Shown: positions 8,658 through 21,835, counted from the first letter of the stretch. The stretch: DNA of 64,000 bases from an uncultured Chloroflexota bacterium (GCA_937974245.1 CALJKV010000128.1:1-64000); one strand, 5' to 3'. Numbers and translations are program-made. The notes: generated from the sequence alone by a model not told the origin.

Positions 8658-10819
8658 CGTCCATTCTCCAAAAGCAAGGCGTTCTTCGCTTCGATGGTCA
8701 TCTCGTTCAGTGTGAAGGGCTGGTTATTGTAGTTGACAATGATTTGCTGGCCGTCGGCGTAGGTCGTCGCAAAGACGCCCGCCGTCAGTTGTACGTGAGC
8801 GACGATTTCCTGCCCGCGCACGGGGGCGAGCAGGGCGTTCAGCCACTCATAGGTCTGCCGGATTTCATCGCCCCACTGCGCATAGGACGACGTGTAAATC
8901 CAGGAAGACCGGGTGTTGAGCATATTGGCGGTGACCTCGTAGGTGAGGAAGTATGACGGGTAAATGCCATACTCCACCTGCCGTAGCAGGTCATCCTGCC
9001 GGTTGGAAGAAAAATTGAGTACAGGGCCGTAATAGGGCATATAGCCCGCCAGCACAACCGGCAGGAATGGGACAGGCTCGGAGGTATAGATGTAGCCGTT
9101 GTCGCCCAGCGGCATATCGTAGTAGGCCTGCGCCAGCCCCAGCAGATAGTCATTAGGGCGGTAAAAGCCCAGGCGCACGGGCGATTCATCCAGCAGGCTC
9201 TGGTAAGCCGTAATCGCGGCCTCGCGGTTGAGCGGGCTGCCGCGGCGGAAGTCGCTGTAAAGCGTCGAGCCGATGCTGTCGAGCGCCAGTCCCGTATCAA
9301 GCTGCGCGGCGACATCATGGCTCAGGGCGGTGTACCGCTCTCGCAGGGTATCAAAGGTGAAGTAATGATTGTAATGGCGGCTGTAGCCTTCCAAAATGAC
9401 GTTGGTGATTGCCATCGCCAGGTCGTTGCGGGGCGAATACCCGGATTCTCCCCACAGCGCCACTTGCGGCTCAAGGTAGAGCGAGAAGTGTCCACCTTCT
9501 GCCGTGATTTCTCCCGCCAGGGCGTTCAGGTCGCCCAGACTGCCCAGGCCGCCTTCCAGCGCCACCCAGGTCGGTGGCATCGTTGTAGCGCCGAACGGCT
9601 GCCAGCCGTAATAGATGACCTCCGGATTTGGCAGGTGCAGCCTGTCCAGAATCTCGCGCATCTGCGCAATAGTTGTCATCGGGATGAAGCGATCCCAGAA
9701 GAGAACCTCTTCCTTGTCACCGCCCAGAAACTCCAGGCGAATGCCGATATTCGGATTCGAGTCATCGTTCCTGTGTAAAAGACCTTTATCCAGCAGATAG
9801 TGTTGGTAACTGTGTGCCATACCGACGTAATCCGCCGCCTCACCAGTGAGGAAGCGATAGTGCAGCACGACATCAAAGGCGTTCGTCTGCCTTTGCACAG
9901 TGGTCACGCCTGCGCCTGAGCGGTTGGTGGCCTGGAAGTAGGTCTCATTGTAGATGAAGGCGTTGTAGACAAAATTGAAGTTGGTGATGATACCAGCCGG
10001 GTGCGCCTGCGCTTCTCCGTAGGCCGCGCCTTTTTCGACAACCGAGATGTAGGCGTTTTCCTTCTCGCCATGCACCATGCCAAAGACCGGGAAGGAAGCC
10101 GGATACGGCGGGACAGTATACCCATCGTAGGGCATGACGGCCAGGATGCCCAGATCGGAGCCGTAATAGCGTGCATAGAGCATATTCCGGGCTTTGGTCG
10201 CCTCAGCGAATCGGATCAGACTACCGATGCCATCCGGCACGAACATATAGCCCGGCACACTGCCGCCGCGAGTCGCGCCCAGAAACGGGTAGACATAGAC
10301 ACGTCCGAGCCGGAAGTCGGGACTTCCCTCCTGGATGGTGGCAGAGGGCACTTCGACCCGTACACCGTCCGCCTCAAGTTGCAGGATCACCCCAACGGTG
10401 ATGCCGTAATCGTCAAATGTCACCTGTGCCGAGACGCCCCCCTCAATAGGCGTGACTTCCAGCGTGCGATTCGTATTGGTGATGGAGACGCGCTTGTTGA
10501 TGGCTTTCTGGTCAAGATATTCGATGCTGATACCACTCTGGGCAAAAGCCCGCCAGGACGTATTGAGCCGATCCCCTTCGATAGTCTCATCAATCCCGGA
10601 ATGCCACAGGTAATTACTGCGTTTGTCCAGTAACTTGAACGCCAGGGTAGCCGAATCGACATAGAGCTGGAACTGGTCGTTTTCAGCCGCCATCTGGTAG
10701 GAGGGGGGAATCTCCTGAGCAAGCACCGCGGCACCAGACGGCGCGAGGATGGCCGGCAAACACAGAAGAACCAGCCAAAACGCAGCCCGGAGGGGTACGC
10801 GATGACGATATTGCGGCAT
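8654..10819 (-). CDS. DUF5696 family exported protein
   Basis: About 721 residues. A signal peptide (LRAAFWLVLLCLPAILA) ends near residue 34. The rest is an extracytoplasmic protein with the DUF5696 pattern: an N-terminal beta-rich domain, then a (beta/alpha)-like region with GWQPFGAT, SLYLEPQVALWGE, DSIGSTLYSDFRRG and later LAGYMPYYGP. The family is found beside sugar ABC transporters in glycan loci; its function is not established, but the fold resembles glycoside-hydrolase clans and the Asp/Glu-rich mid-section would suit a hydrolase-like or glycan-handling role (inference). The start at 10819 places the signal peptide first; an in-frame extension to 10900 would overlap the upstream gene. 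It follows the NHL/Yip1 gene by 13 bp. Confidence 0.8.
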   Translation of the reverse strand: MPQYRHRVPLRAAFWLVLLCLPAILAPSGAAVLAQEIPPSYQMAAENDQFQLYVDSATLAFKLLDKRSNYLWHSGIDETIEGDRLNTSWRAFAQSGISIEYLDQKAINKRVSITNTNRTLEVTPIEGGVSAQVTFDDYGITVGVILQLEADGVRVEVPSATIQEGSPDFRLGRVYVYPFLGATRGGSVPGYMFVPDGIGSLIRFAEATKARNMLYARYYGSDLGILAVMPYDGYTVPPYPASFPVFGMVHGEKENAYISVVEKGAAYGEAQAHPAGIITNFNFVYNAFIYNETYFQATNRSGAGVTTVQRQTNAFDVVLHYRFLTGEAADYVGMAHSYQHYLLDKGLLHRNDDSNPNIGIRLEFLGGDKEEVLFWDRFIPMTTIAQMREILDRLHLPNPEVIYYGWQPFGATTMPPTWVALEGGLGSLGDLNALAGEITAEGGHFSLYLEPQVALWGESGYSPRNDLAMAITNVILEGYSRHYNHYFTFDTLRERYTALSHDVAAQLDTGLALDSIGSTLYSDFRRGSPLNREAAITAYQSLLDESPVRLGFYRPNDYLLGLAQAYYDMPLGDNGYIYTSEPVPFLPVVLAGYMPYYGPVLNFSSNRQDDLLRQVEYGIYPSYFLTYEVTANMLNTRSSWIYTSSYAQWGDEIRQTYEWLNALLAPVRGQEIVAHVQLTAGVFATTYADGQQIIVNYNNQPFTLNEMTIEAKNALLLENGR

Positions 10820-10832
10820 GAGGGTGCTGAAG

Positions 10833-12845
10833 TTAGCCACGCAAACCAGCCTCCTGAACGATTGCCAGAATGAACTCATACAATTGATTGAACAGCACAT
10901 AAAGGATGTAGCCCGTCAGGAGGAACATCGCCATCGTGAACAGCGTGGCGAGGATGTTGCGTACGGTTTCGGAAAACGAGTAGTTATGAATCTCCTTGAC
11001 CATGATGACGAGCATCAGCCCGGTCCAGAACCCGATGAGCTGGTTGGAGAACGTATAGATAAACACCTCGTTGAGCGTCAGCAGGTTGGAGAGCAGTGTC
11101 ACCGGCAGGGCGAACAGGGCATACGGGAACAGGCTGTAGGCGCTGCCGATGATGACATCGCGCAGACGACCTTCTCCATCACTGATGTCGGCAATCAGGT
11201 AGTTGGCGATATTCCATAAAATGATCGGGACTATCGTGTAGGTGACTTCCGTTTCCGGCTGAATTTGCCATGAGGTGGCATAGGGGCTGAACACGAATCC
11301 GGTCAGATAGAGCGAGATAACACGCACAGCCAGCACCCAGGCGTAAATGAGAAGCGCGAACAGGAGGCTGCCGCGCAGACTCTGCTTGATGTAGTAGAAA
11401 CTGTCGGCGGGCTGTTTGATGAAGCGGAACAGGAAGGCAAAATCATCTACAAGACGGATTTTTTGTGCTTCCCGCGCCCACCACCGCAGCGGGTCCAGCC
11501 ACTTTCGGCGACGTTCCAGCCGCGTGAAGACACTGAGAAATACCCACCCGCCAAGCAATATGCCCAGGCCACTGCCCAGATACCGCTGCAAAACGGCGTT
11601 GCGGAGTTCCCAAAAAGTTTCAGAATAGCCGTTGCGGTCTTCGGCATAGCGATAGAACGCCAGGGCGCTGGTGTAGTTGTTCTCCTTGTAATCGGCGTTG
11701 GCGAGTCCCTGATACGCCATGATGACCAACCCGTTATAGTTCAGCACATCCTCGAAGTAGGGTCGGGCTTCTGTATAAAAGCCTTCCGTATAAAGGCGCA
11801 CACCGTCATGCAACCTTCTGGCAAAATCAGTGACGTGGTAAGTGACAATGGCGTTTTTACTCTTATCCAACACATACAGGTCATCGCCTACGCGTTCAAT
11901 AGCGGTGGGGTTGCTCAGCAGACCAAGCCGCTGATCGCCTCTATCCTGTGTGCCGAAAACGAACAGGAGCGTGCCGTTCAGGTCGTACTCGAAGATACTG
12001 CCGTTCCCGTCTACCGCCAGCATCAGCCCATCCGCACTGACATCAATATCCCGGAAGGTTCGGGAACCGTACATCCAGTGATCGAACAGGTTCTTACCGG
12101 CGATATTGAACTTGCGAATACTCCTGTCTCTCTCAGTGCCTGCCGTAATCGTATACACGAGCGAACGACTGTCAATCGTGACGTTGGAAGGAGATGCCGC
12201 TTCGTTTTTGATGAACTGTTCCAGCTGCTCGTCCGTCAGGAACAGCCGTTGCAGGATCATCTTGAGCGACATTTCCGCCGAATTAGCCCCGAAGTAACCG
12301 ATGAAGTTGCCATTGGTGTTCATCATAACCAGCCCGTTCACCGAGCCTTCGCTGACGATGTAGAGGTTCTTGCGGGTATCTACGGCGATTTTGCGCGGCA
12401 GGAATTCCCGGTTCGCGCCGAACAACGGCTCCGAGGGACGGCCAAACTCAGTAACCAGGTTGCCGTTTGCGTCCAGGATAATGATCGTGTTCTTGCCAGC
12501 ATCGGCGATATAAAGCGTGCCATCCTCGTCCACGAACAGGCCGGTTGGCGATTGCAGGATCCCCTGCCCGAACTCCGCCATGATCTGGAAATCTGCATCG
12601 AGTTTGACAATACGCCTGTTGCCCGTATCGGCAATGTAAAGGAAGCCATCCGGCGCGAAGAACATATCTTCGGGGCCGGACAAAGGGAGATCAATTTCAA
12701 CGAGCGGCGTATAGGCATCCTGTGTCGGCCAGAGAAACCCACCCGGCCCTAACGTCCCGGTAGTATAGGGGGATTGCGCCCGCACCGGCGCGCTGGCAAC
12801 CGACAGCCCAATCAGGAGGGATACGAGCAGCAGAACCTTTTTCAT
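10833..12845 (-). CDS. NHL-repeat / Yip1-domain membrane protein
   Basis: 670 residues with a signal peptide (MKKVLLLVSLLIGLSVASAP). Residues about 45-330 are NHL-type propeller repeats (FLYIADTGNRRIVKLD, TLYIADAGKNTIIILD, LYVLDKSKNAIVTYH). Next is a TPR-like stretch (GFYTEARPYFEDVLNYNG, ADYKENNYTSALAFYRYAE), then one membrane segment near residue 425. A C-terminal Yip1-like domain of about five membrane helices ends the protein. So an extracellular sensor or scaffold propeller is tied to a membrane domain. It overlaps the upstream permease by ATGA. Yip1-type proteins recur in this kind of locus, but the molecular role is unknown. Confidence 0.8.
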   Translation of the reverse strand: MKKVLLLVSLLIGLSVASAPVRAQSPYTTGTLGPGGFLWPTQDAYTPLVEIDLPLSGPEDMFFAPDGFLYIADTGNRRIVKLDADFQIMAEFGQGILQSPTGLFVDEDGTLYIADAGKNTIIILDANGNLVTEFGRPSEPLFGANREFLPRKIAVDTRKNLYIVSEGSVNGLVMMNTNGNFIGYFGANSAEMSLKMILQRLFLTDEQLEQFIKNEAASPSNVTIDSRSLVYTITAGTERDRSIRKFNIAGKNLFDHWMYGSRTFRDIDVSADGLMLAVDGNGSIFEYDLNGTLLFVFGTQDRGDQRLGLLSNPTAIERVGDDLYVLDKSKNAIVTYHVTDFARRLHDGVRLYTEGFYTEARPYFEDVLNYNGLVIMAYQGLANADYKENNYTSALAFYRYAEDRNGYSETFWELRNAVLQRYLGSGLGILLGGWVFLSVFTRLERRRKWLDPLRWWAREAQKIRLVDDFAFLFRFIKQPADSFYYIKQSLRGSLLFALLIYAWVLAVRVISLYLTGFVFSPYATSWQIQPETEVTYTIVPIILWNIANYLIADISDGEGRLRDVIIGSAYSLFPYALFALPVTLLSNLLTLNEVFIYTFSNQLIGFWTGLMLVIMVKEIHNYSFSETVRNILATLFTMAMFLLTGYILYVLFNQLYEFILAIVQEAGLRG

Positions 12846-13762
12846 TTCAACCCCGAGTAAGACATGGTACTCATCACCTGCCGTTGTAGAAAAATGAAAA
12901 TAATCAGGTTGGGCAGAAACATAATCAGCGCCGCCGCTGCCGCGATCCCCTGCCCGGCTACGGTGTTGGCGGTGGTCGTGGCCGTCGTAGTAGCGGTCAG
13001 CGTGCTCAGGTAGAAGGCCAGCGTCCGCAAACTCTCATCATTGATGTAGAGTGTAGAAATATCGGCGTTATTCCAGGCTGCCTGGAAGGTGAGAATGGCA
13101 ATGGTGGCAAGGGCGGGGCGAATCATCGGCAGGATAATGCGCCAGTAAATCCACCAGTCCGAAGCGCCGTCAATCTGTGCCGCTTCGAGTACTTCGTCGG
13201 GGATACTGTCTATGAACTGCTTGAGCAGGAACAATCCAACCGGCATCGCCAGGACAGGCAGAATGTGTACCCAGAACGTGTTGAGCAGGTTGAGCCTTTC
13301 GATCACCAGGAAGCGGGGGATAGTCACCGCAATGGGCACGAACATGAGCGCCACGTTGTTGATGGCGAAAAGGGTCTTTTTGAGCTTAAAGCGTTTTTTA
13401 GAGAGCGCATACGCCGCCATACTGGAGACCAGGATGGAAGCCAGCACAGTGACAATCGTGATAGCGATACTGTTGAACAGATAGCGGCTGACCGGAATGC
13501 CCGAAGTGGATAATTTTGCGAATAAATCCGTGAAATTCTTGGTCGTCGGGTTGACCACGAAGAAGCGCGGCGGGAAAGCGAACAATTCGTCCGGCGGCTT
13601 GAAGGCGTTAGAGAATATAAAGATGATGGGCAGCAGCATGAAAACCGCCAGCGGCACCAGGATGACGTAAAACTTGATCTGGCTGACATGAAAGCCCTGT
13701 GGGTTGATACCCCGGTTTCTGATGCCGGTATAACGGCTGTACCATTTCTTCTTTTTCATCAT
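12842..13762 (-). CDS. carbohydrate ABC transporter permease (MalG type)
   Basis: A 306-residue membrane protein. EAA loop LEAAQIDGASDWW followed by RIILPMIRPAL, and six hydrophobic segments. The frame is open further upstream across the neighbouring permease, but the real start is the ATGATG at 13762/13759, two bases after the stop of the MalF-type partner; the Lys-rich MMKKKKWYSRY start is typical. Codes the second half of the first permease pair, fed by the SBP fusion encoded upstream. A Thr/Ala-rich loop (TATTTATTTANTVAG) near residue 265 is unusual. Confidence 0.92.
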   Translation of the reverse strand: MMKKKKWYSRYTGIRNRGINPQGFHVSQIKFYVILVPLAVFMLLPIIFIFSNAFKPPDELFAFPPRFFVVNPTTKNFTDLFAKLSTSGIPVSRYLFNSIAITIVTVLASILVSSMAAYALSKKRFKLKKTLFAINNVALMFVPIAVTIPRFLVIERLNLLNTFWVHILPVLAMPVGLFLLKQFIDSIPDEVLEAAQIDGASDWWIYWRIILPMIRPALATIAILTFQAAWNNADISTLYINDESLRTLAFYLSTLTATTTATTTANTVAGQGIAAAAALIMFLPNLIIFIFLQRQVMSTMSYSGLK

Positions 13763-13764
13763 AC

Positions 13765-14716
13765 TTATGTCTCGCTGGAAAACAGGCGCGTGGCGACCCG
13801 CGAAAAGAAAAGTACCATCAACAGCAAGACCACCGAAACGGCGGCGGCATAGCCCATCTCGTAGCGCAGAAAGCCGTAATCCTCGATATGATTGACAATC
13901 AACTGTCCGGCATATTGCGGCGTTGGGTTGGCGCCGGAAAGCGTGACGCCGATTGCCCCGGCCTGGAACGTACCGACAATCGCCATCACCGCCCCAAAGA
14001 GCATTTGCGGCTTCATCGAGGGGATGGTGATGTAAAAAATCTCCTGCCAGCGGCTGCTCATCCCGTCCATAGCGGCGGCTTCGTACAGTTCCGGGCTGAT
14101 CTCCAGGATGCCTGCCAGCATCGCCAGGAAACCAATGCCCATACTGCTCCACAGCGTGACCACAATCATAATTGGCATCAGATACTGCGGTGATTGCAGC
14201 CATTGAATCGGTTCCCGCAGCAGATTTAAACCCATCAGAAAACTGTTCAGATAGCCGGTCTGATCGCCACTGAAGAGGGTCTTCCAGACGACTGCCATTG
14301 CCACCCCGGCAGTCATGGAGGGCGAGTATAAGATCAGCGCAAAGATCGTCCGGGGAATTCGGGGGAGCTGTGCCAGCATCCACGCCAGCAAAAAGGCGAG
14401 CGCATACCCGCCCGGCCCGACAATCACCGCAAATTGAATGGTGTTGGACAGAACATACTTCATGAAAGTATCGTCCTGCGTGACCAGGGAAATATAATTA
14501 TTCAGCCCGATGAACTGGGGAGGCTGGATGGCATCGAAAAACGTGAACGAGAGCAGAAACGCTGCCAGCACCGGCACAACGATGAAGACGATAAACAACA
14601 GCGCGTACATGGACAGGAAAGCGTAAGCGCTGCCCTCTTTATAGAGCCATCTTTGGAAAGACTCCCTGAACGGAAGCGCAGACACAGTGCCTTCTTTACT
14701 GAGCGGGAAAGACCTT

Positions 14717-14727
<11 letters not shown>
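13765..14727 (-). CDS. sugar ABC transporter permease (MalF type)
   Basis: A 320-residue membrane permease with six segments and EAA loop YEAAAMDGMSSRWQ followed by TIPSMKPQ. It overlaps the end of the SBP-fusion gene by 11 bp and is followed two bases later by its MalG-type partner, so the three genes are one translational unit. The EAA loop has Met where Ala is usual (DGMSS), a small deviation. Confidence 0.92.
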
Positions 14728-17698
<2,971 letters not shown>

Positions 17699-17762
17699 CG
17701 CCAAATCTCCGGTCGCGGTGTGAGATACTGCTCTTCAGGACTTCCGTGATCAACCCATTTAT

Positions 17763-17783
17763 GTAAGGGCACGATGCCCCTAC
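17763..17783. repeat. short GC-rich inverted repeat
   Basis: GTAAGGGCA and TGCCCCTAC flank a three-base centre (one mismatch per arm). The same type of GTAGGGGC element occurs at 58176-58210. It lies in the 189 bp gap between the two SBP genes and may be a small REP-like element or an mRNA stabiliser behind the first SBP. Confidence 0.45.
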
Positions 17784-17887
17784 TGGCGGTCAATTGCGAA
17801 ATGCCTGTTTAAATCTGCATTATCATGCCCGGCATATTCCGAAAGGGGAACGTGATGCTACCACCACGTCCCCCCGCGACACATGAG

Positions 17888-19234
17888 CTAACTGGACAAA
17901 GCAGCGAGGGCGTCATCCAATATCTTGTTGGCGAACTCCTCCAACTGCGCGGAGAAGTCCTCGTACTTGTAAGTACCCGCCGCCACAAAGTTGAACATAT
18001 ACCACATATTCACGTCCAGGTCCTCGCCGATGTCAATGCCCGGCTTGCCCTCCCAACGGGCGTTGATGTAGCCGGGGACGATTTTCGCCAGCGATTCAAC
18101 CAGGCTGTTATCCAGATTTTCCAGCGCCTGGCGCAGACCGGCTTTTTCGCCCACGAAGGACATATACAGATCAATGCTTTCAGGGGTGACAGACACGGGC
18201 ATCCGGGTTGGCACGACGCCGCCAGCCATAGCCAGTTCCGCTTCTGTGGCGTAGCCTTCGCTGGAGAAACTCATCCATTTGGCGAAGTCATAAGCTGCTG
18301 CCAGGTCAGGAGTCGTTGCGGAGACGACGAGAATATCCGTCACCATGGCCTGGTTGCCGCCCGGAATGCCGAGGAAGTCCCAGTTGAACGTGGCATTCTG
18401 AGCATAGCCAGGAATGGCCCAACCGCCATCCCACCGCACGCCGGATTCCTGGTTCAGGAACAGTTCCCAGGGACCCTGCGATGCAAAAGCAGTCTTCTGC
18501 TCGTCCGAAAGCCCTTGCCATGTGTGGGGCTGCATCTCAATGGTCGTATTAACCGCGGCTTTGAAGGCGGCGGAATTGTAATTCATGTGGGCGCCATCAA
18601 AACCGAAGAACCGCAGGTTACTGTCCTGTGTGCTGGGATACCAGCCGAGGATAAATTCCATTTCATCCAGGCCGAGAATCCCTTGTTGAACGTTGGTCAG
18701 AGCGGTTGCGGCGGCCAGGAAGTCCTCCGCCGAAGCGCCGTATTGGGGCGCATCCAGGTTGGCAGCCTCGAACAGGTCATGGTTGACGAAATAGCCCATA
18801 ACGAACTGCGCTGCGGGCAGGCCCAGCACGCTGCCGGAATAGGTCACGGCGGCTTGCAGCACGGGGGGCACATTCTGCCAGTCAGCGTCACCCTGTACCA
18901 GGTCGGTCAGGTCAGCCGCCCAGCTGTTCTGAACGTAATACGGCGCATTATCCGCCATCCAGACATCCGGCAGTTCACCTCTTGCCGCGAGATTGGTCAG
19001 TTTCTCATCCCACCGTCCGTCACCAGACATATCCACGAATTCAACCGTGACATCGGGGTGTGCTTCCACATAAGCAGCAACCAGTTGACGCTGGATGTTG
19101 TTTTCCTCTTCCGTCCCAAGATTCCAGTTGGCATAGCGCAGCGTGACGGACTGAGCATTTACGACAAAGGATGTCAGGCCGATGGTCAGCATGAGAAGTA
19201 ATACTAAGCTTATCAGTTTGGCTGTGGGTTTCAT
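17888..19234 (-). CDS. sugar ABC transporter substrate-binding protein
   Basis: A 448-residue exported binding protein. The signal peptide is KLISLVLLLMLTIGLTSF with a VVNAQ cleavage-like end; no lipobox. The mature part has the family 1 solute-binding pattern (VTLRYANWNLG start, DVTVEFVDMSGDGRWDEKL, ELPDVWMADNAPYYVQNSW, and EGYATEAELAMAGGVVPTR near the end). ATG 19234 was chosen over an in-frame start 17 codons earlier because it begins the signal peptide. It follows GH94 and precedes the SBP fusion, so this operon has two different binding proteins and two permease pairs, which may be two transporters for related sugars. Confidence 0.92.
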   Translation of the reverse strand: MKPTAKLISLVLLLMLTIGLTSFVVNAQSVTLRYANWNLGTEEENNIQRQLVAAYVEAHPDVTVEFVDMSGDGRWDEKLTNLAARGELPDVWMADNAPYYVQNSWAADLTDLVQGDADWQNVPPVLQAAVTYSGSVLGLPAAQFVMGYFVNHDLFEAANLDAPQYGASAEDFLAAATALTNVQQGILGLDEMEFILGWYPSTQDSNLRFFGFDGAHMNYNSAAFKAAVNTTIEMQPHTWQGLSDEQKTAFASQGPWELFLNQESGVRWDGGWAIPGYAQNATFNWDFLGIPGGNQAMVTDILVVSATTPDLAAAYDFAKWMSFSSEGYATEAELAMAGGVVPTRMPVSVTPESIDLYMSFVGEKAGLRQALENLDNSLVESLAKIVPGYINARWEGKPGIDIGEDLDVNMWYMFNFVAAGTYKYEDFSAQLEEFANKILDDALAALSS

Positions 19235-19318
19235 TTTTTCATCTCTTCGTAAACTAATTAGCTGTTGATGGTTTAGTGGTCGCACAGGGATTTGACACTT
19301 TGCTTACCCCTGGCAGCC

Positions 19319-19332
19319 ACATCGAACGATGT
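19319..19332. promoter_or_regulatory. possible operator, perfect dyad
   Basis: ACATCGAACGATGT has six-base arms with a two-base centre and lies between the GH94 gene and the first SBP gene. It differs from the LacI operator at 21814. No good promoter accompanies it, so it could also be an RNA hairpin. Confidence 0.25.
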
Positions 19333-19362
19333 CTATTTATGCTGTTAACTTCCTTTCCGGGT

Positions 19363-21753
19363 TTATGTGCCCATCACAATCCTAACAGGGTGGGTTTTAC
19401 CATCCGCAAAAACGGGGAGAAGATTACTCTTATACGATTGTCCGTCAATCACGACAGAGCGGACTCCGTTATTGACGTGCTGGGGATTTTCGACCTCGAT
19501 TGCATAGACAGCGCCGCGAAACGTGCGCCTGACCTTGAAGCCATACCAGCCCGCCGGAATAGATGGATCAACCAGCAGGCCGTCCGCCTGCGGGCGAATT
19601 CCCAAAATCCAGTGCGTGGCAACACGGTGCAGCCACTGCGCCGATCCCGTGTACCACGTCCAGCCGCCACGCCCGTAGAATTCCGAGAGCGGGCCGTCAA
19701 TGTTGCCGGGCGTGACGTATGGCTCGGCCTTGTAGGTGTCTATATCGGCGCTGCGGTTGGGCGGGCAGATACGCGAATAAGCCGCGTAAGCCAGTTCTGG
19801 TTGGCCGGCGAGCGCATAAGCCCAGACTGACCAGGTGGCGGCATGGGTGTAAACGCCGCCGTTTTCACGCAGGCCGGGCGCATAACGGGTGACATAGCCT
19901 ATATCCGGGCGCGGGTGGGTGAATGCCGGGAAATTGAGCAAGGTGCCATAGTCTTTGAGCAGATAATGCGTCACCGATGCCATCGCAGTTTGGGCGCGTT
20001 CTTCCCCCGCTATGCCGCTGATAACGGCCCAGATGTTGGGCATCAGGAAAATTTTGCCTTCTTCGTTCTCACGCGAACCGAGCGGCAACCCGGCATCGGT
20101 GGTGGCCTGCAAATACCAGCTGCCATCCCAGCCATGCTGGTTGAGGGCTGCTTTCAGGCTGTCGCGCACGGTTTCACAGCGTTGGGCGAAGCGCTCATCG
20201 TCACGCCGCCGCGCCAGGGGAGCTATGTTTTCAAGAATCATGTAGAGAAATTCGGCCACCCAGAAGCTCTCGCCCTTCAGCAGCGTGCCAACGGCGCTCA
20301 GGCCATCGTTCCAGTCGTGGTCGCCCATCAATGGAATACCACGCGGCGAAAAACGCGAGAAAGAGCGTTCGATAGCCCGTTTGCAGTGATCGTAGAGCGA
20401 TTCGGCGGGGCCGTTGAGATACGGAATCACCTCATCGAGAACGGTGTAGTCCGCCGTTTCCAGCAGATAGGCGTTCAGGATGAAGGGCAGCCACAGCAAA
20501 TCATCCGAACAGTTGGTACGAGGGCCACCGCCGCGCATGGAAAACCACCAGTGCAGGACATCGCCCTCCACGAACTGCTGCGCGGCGTGCAGGAGGAGCT
20601 GCCTGCGGGCATAGTCCGGCTCACCCACCAGGAAGATCTGGCTATCCTGCAACTGGTCACGGAAGCCGTACCCGGCGGACACCTGGTAGAGCGCCGATTT
20701 GCCCCACAAACGACAGGAAATGGCCTGATATTTCAACCAGATGTTGGTCATGAAATTCAGCGCGTCATCGGGCGTTTCCACCTGCTCGCCATCCACAAAG
20801 CGCGACCAGAAATCGTGTACCGCCTGGAATGCCTGCTCGCTCTTTTCGACTGAGGTGTAGCGGCGAATCAGGTCGTTTGCATCCTCGAGGCCATCTTCAG
20901 CGGCGCCCAGCGTGAAAACCACCGTCCTGGATTCCCCGGGTTGCAGCGTCACGGCCACCTGCAAGGCGGCAATCGCATCCGTAAAGCGCCCGGTTCTGCC
21001 CAGCAGTTCCGGCTCAAACATGGCTTTGGGGCGGTCATCGTTGTTGTAAAGACCGAGGAAGGTTTCTTTATCGCAATCGAAGGATTTGAGCGGCTCACTG
21101 ACCGCCATGAAGGCGGTATAGGGCCAGTCTATGTTGTTGTGGCGGCCTTTGTCATCCGGGAAACCCCACAAGCACTTACGGGCGAAGACAGCCTGCCCGT
21201 CCACATCGGCGGACGTTTCGATGAACAGCTTGTGGAATTCACGGTGTTCATCGGGCGCAAAGCCCAGCAGCCATTCAGCATACGAGGTAACATCGAGTTC
21301 ACGGGTTTCGCTGCTGTGGTTGGTCAGTGTCAGTTGAAAGACTTCAAGAGGAGCATCCGCCGCCACGAAAATGGTGAGGGCACTTTCAATGTCTTCAACC
21401 TGCTGGATGAAGCGCGAATAGCCGATACCATGAACAACCTGGTAGCGCTGATAAGGATGCATGACAGGCTTATAGGCCGCCGACCAGTAAACACCGCGTT
21501 TGAGGTCACGGATGTAAAAGTACTTGCCCCAGTTGTCTTTGATGATGTCCTGGAAGGAGCGCGTAATACGGTTTTGTCCGGCATTACCCCGCCAGCTATA
21601 CCCCGAACCCGTCTGGGAAATCATCAGGCCGTAGTCGCCATTGCTGATGACGTTTCCCCAGGGGCGCGGGGTGAACGGTGTGGTGATAACGTATTCCCGA
21701 CCGTCTTCTACAAAATAACCGTAAGGACTTTCAAATTTCTTGTTCAATTCCAC
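19363..21753 (-). CDS. GH94 family beta-glycoside phosphorylase
   Basis: A 796-residue cytosolic enzyme; GH94 enzymes split a beta-linked disaccharide or oligosaccharide with phosphate, giving sugar-1-phosphate. The N-terminal beta-sandwich has YGYFVEDGREYVITTPFTPRPW, then NGDYGLMISQTGSGYSW. The (alpha/alpha)6 barrel holds GDHDWNDGL near residue 478, whose Asp is the family general acid. No signal peptide, so the sugar must be imported. Specificity (cellobiose, laminaribiose, sophorose and others) cannot be read from sequence; the nearby GH144-like gene favours beta-1,2. The start is non-ATG: GTG at 21753, or TTG at 21747 which is better spaced from GAGG. First gene of the leftward operon. 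Confidence 0.9.
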   Translation of the reverse strand: MELNKKFESPYGYFVEDGREYVITTPFTPRPWGNVISNGDYGLMISQTGSGYSWRGNAGQNRITRSFQDIIKDNWGKYFYIRDLKRGVYWSAAYKPVMHPYQRYQVVHGIGYSRFIQQVEDIESALTIFVAADAPLEVFQLTLTNHSSETRELDVTSYAEWLLGFAPDEHREFHKLFIETSADVDGQAVFARKCLWGFPDDKGRHNNIDWPYTAFMAVSEPLKSFDCDKETFLGLYNNDDRPKAMFEPELLGRTGRFTDAIAALQVAVTLQPGESRTVVFTLGAAEDGLEDANDLIRRYTSVEKSEQAFQAVHDFWSRFVDGEQVETPDDALNFMTNIWLKYQAISCRLWGKSALYQVSAGYGFRDQLQDSQIFLVGEPDYARRQLLLHAAQQFVEGDVLHWWFSMRGGGPRTNCSDDLLWLPFILNAYLLETADYTVLDEVIPYLNGPAESLYDHCKRAIERSFSRFSPRGIPLMGDHDWNDGLSAVGTLLKGESFWVAEFLYMILENIAPLARRRDDERFAQRCETVRDSLKAALNQHGWDGSWYLQATTDAGLPLGSRENEEGKIFLMPNIWAVISGIAGEERAQTAMASVTHYLLKDYGTLLNFPAFTHPRPDIGYVTRYAPGLRENGGVYTHAATWSVWAYALAGQPELAYAAYSRICPPNRSADIDTYKAEPYVTPGNIDGPLSEFYGRGGWTWYTGSAQWLHRVATHWILGIRPQADGLLVDPSIPAGWYGFKVRRTFRGAVYAIEVENPQHVNNGVRSVVIDGQSYKSNLLPVFADGKTHPVRIVMGT

Positions 21754-21813
21754 CTCGAAAAAAGTGGTGACTTTACTTTTTGGTGACTTCGCGATAGATT
21801 ATCAGTAGAAAAG

Positions 21814-21825
21814 TGAAACGTTTCA
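21814..21825. promoter_or_regulatory. LacI-type operator
   Basis: TGAAACGTTTCA is a perfect 12 bp palindrome with the central CpG typical of LacI/GalR operators. It lies just downstream of the leftward -10 box, where binding would block GH94 transcription. The divergent LacI-family gene at 21935 is the likely repressor. Confidence 0.65.
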
Positions 21826-21835
21826 TTTAACTGCG

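Noticed and set aside
11463..12752. 429-codon open frame opposite the NHL/Yip1 gene
   Set aside because: It lies wholly antisense to a clear NHL-repeat gene; its translation has no domain and is a product of GC-rich codon structure.
13763..14383. Upstream extension of the MalG-type permease at 12842
   Set aside because: The extension overlaps the partner permease in another frame and shows no membrane pattern; the MMKKKK start two bases after the partner stop is better.
17825..19201. 458-codon open frame opposite the first SBP gene
   Set aside because: Antisense to a well-defined solute-binding protein with signal peptide; no recognisable motif on this strand.
19843..20853. 336-codon open frame opposite GH94
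   Set aside because: Antisense shadow of the GH94 catalytic domain.
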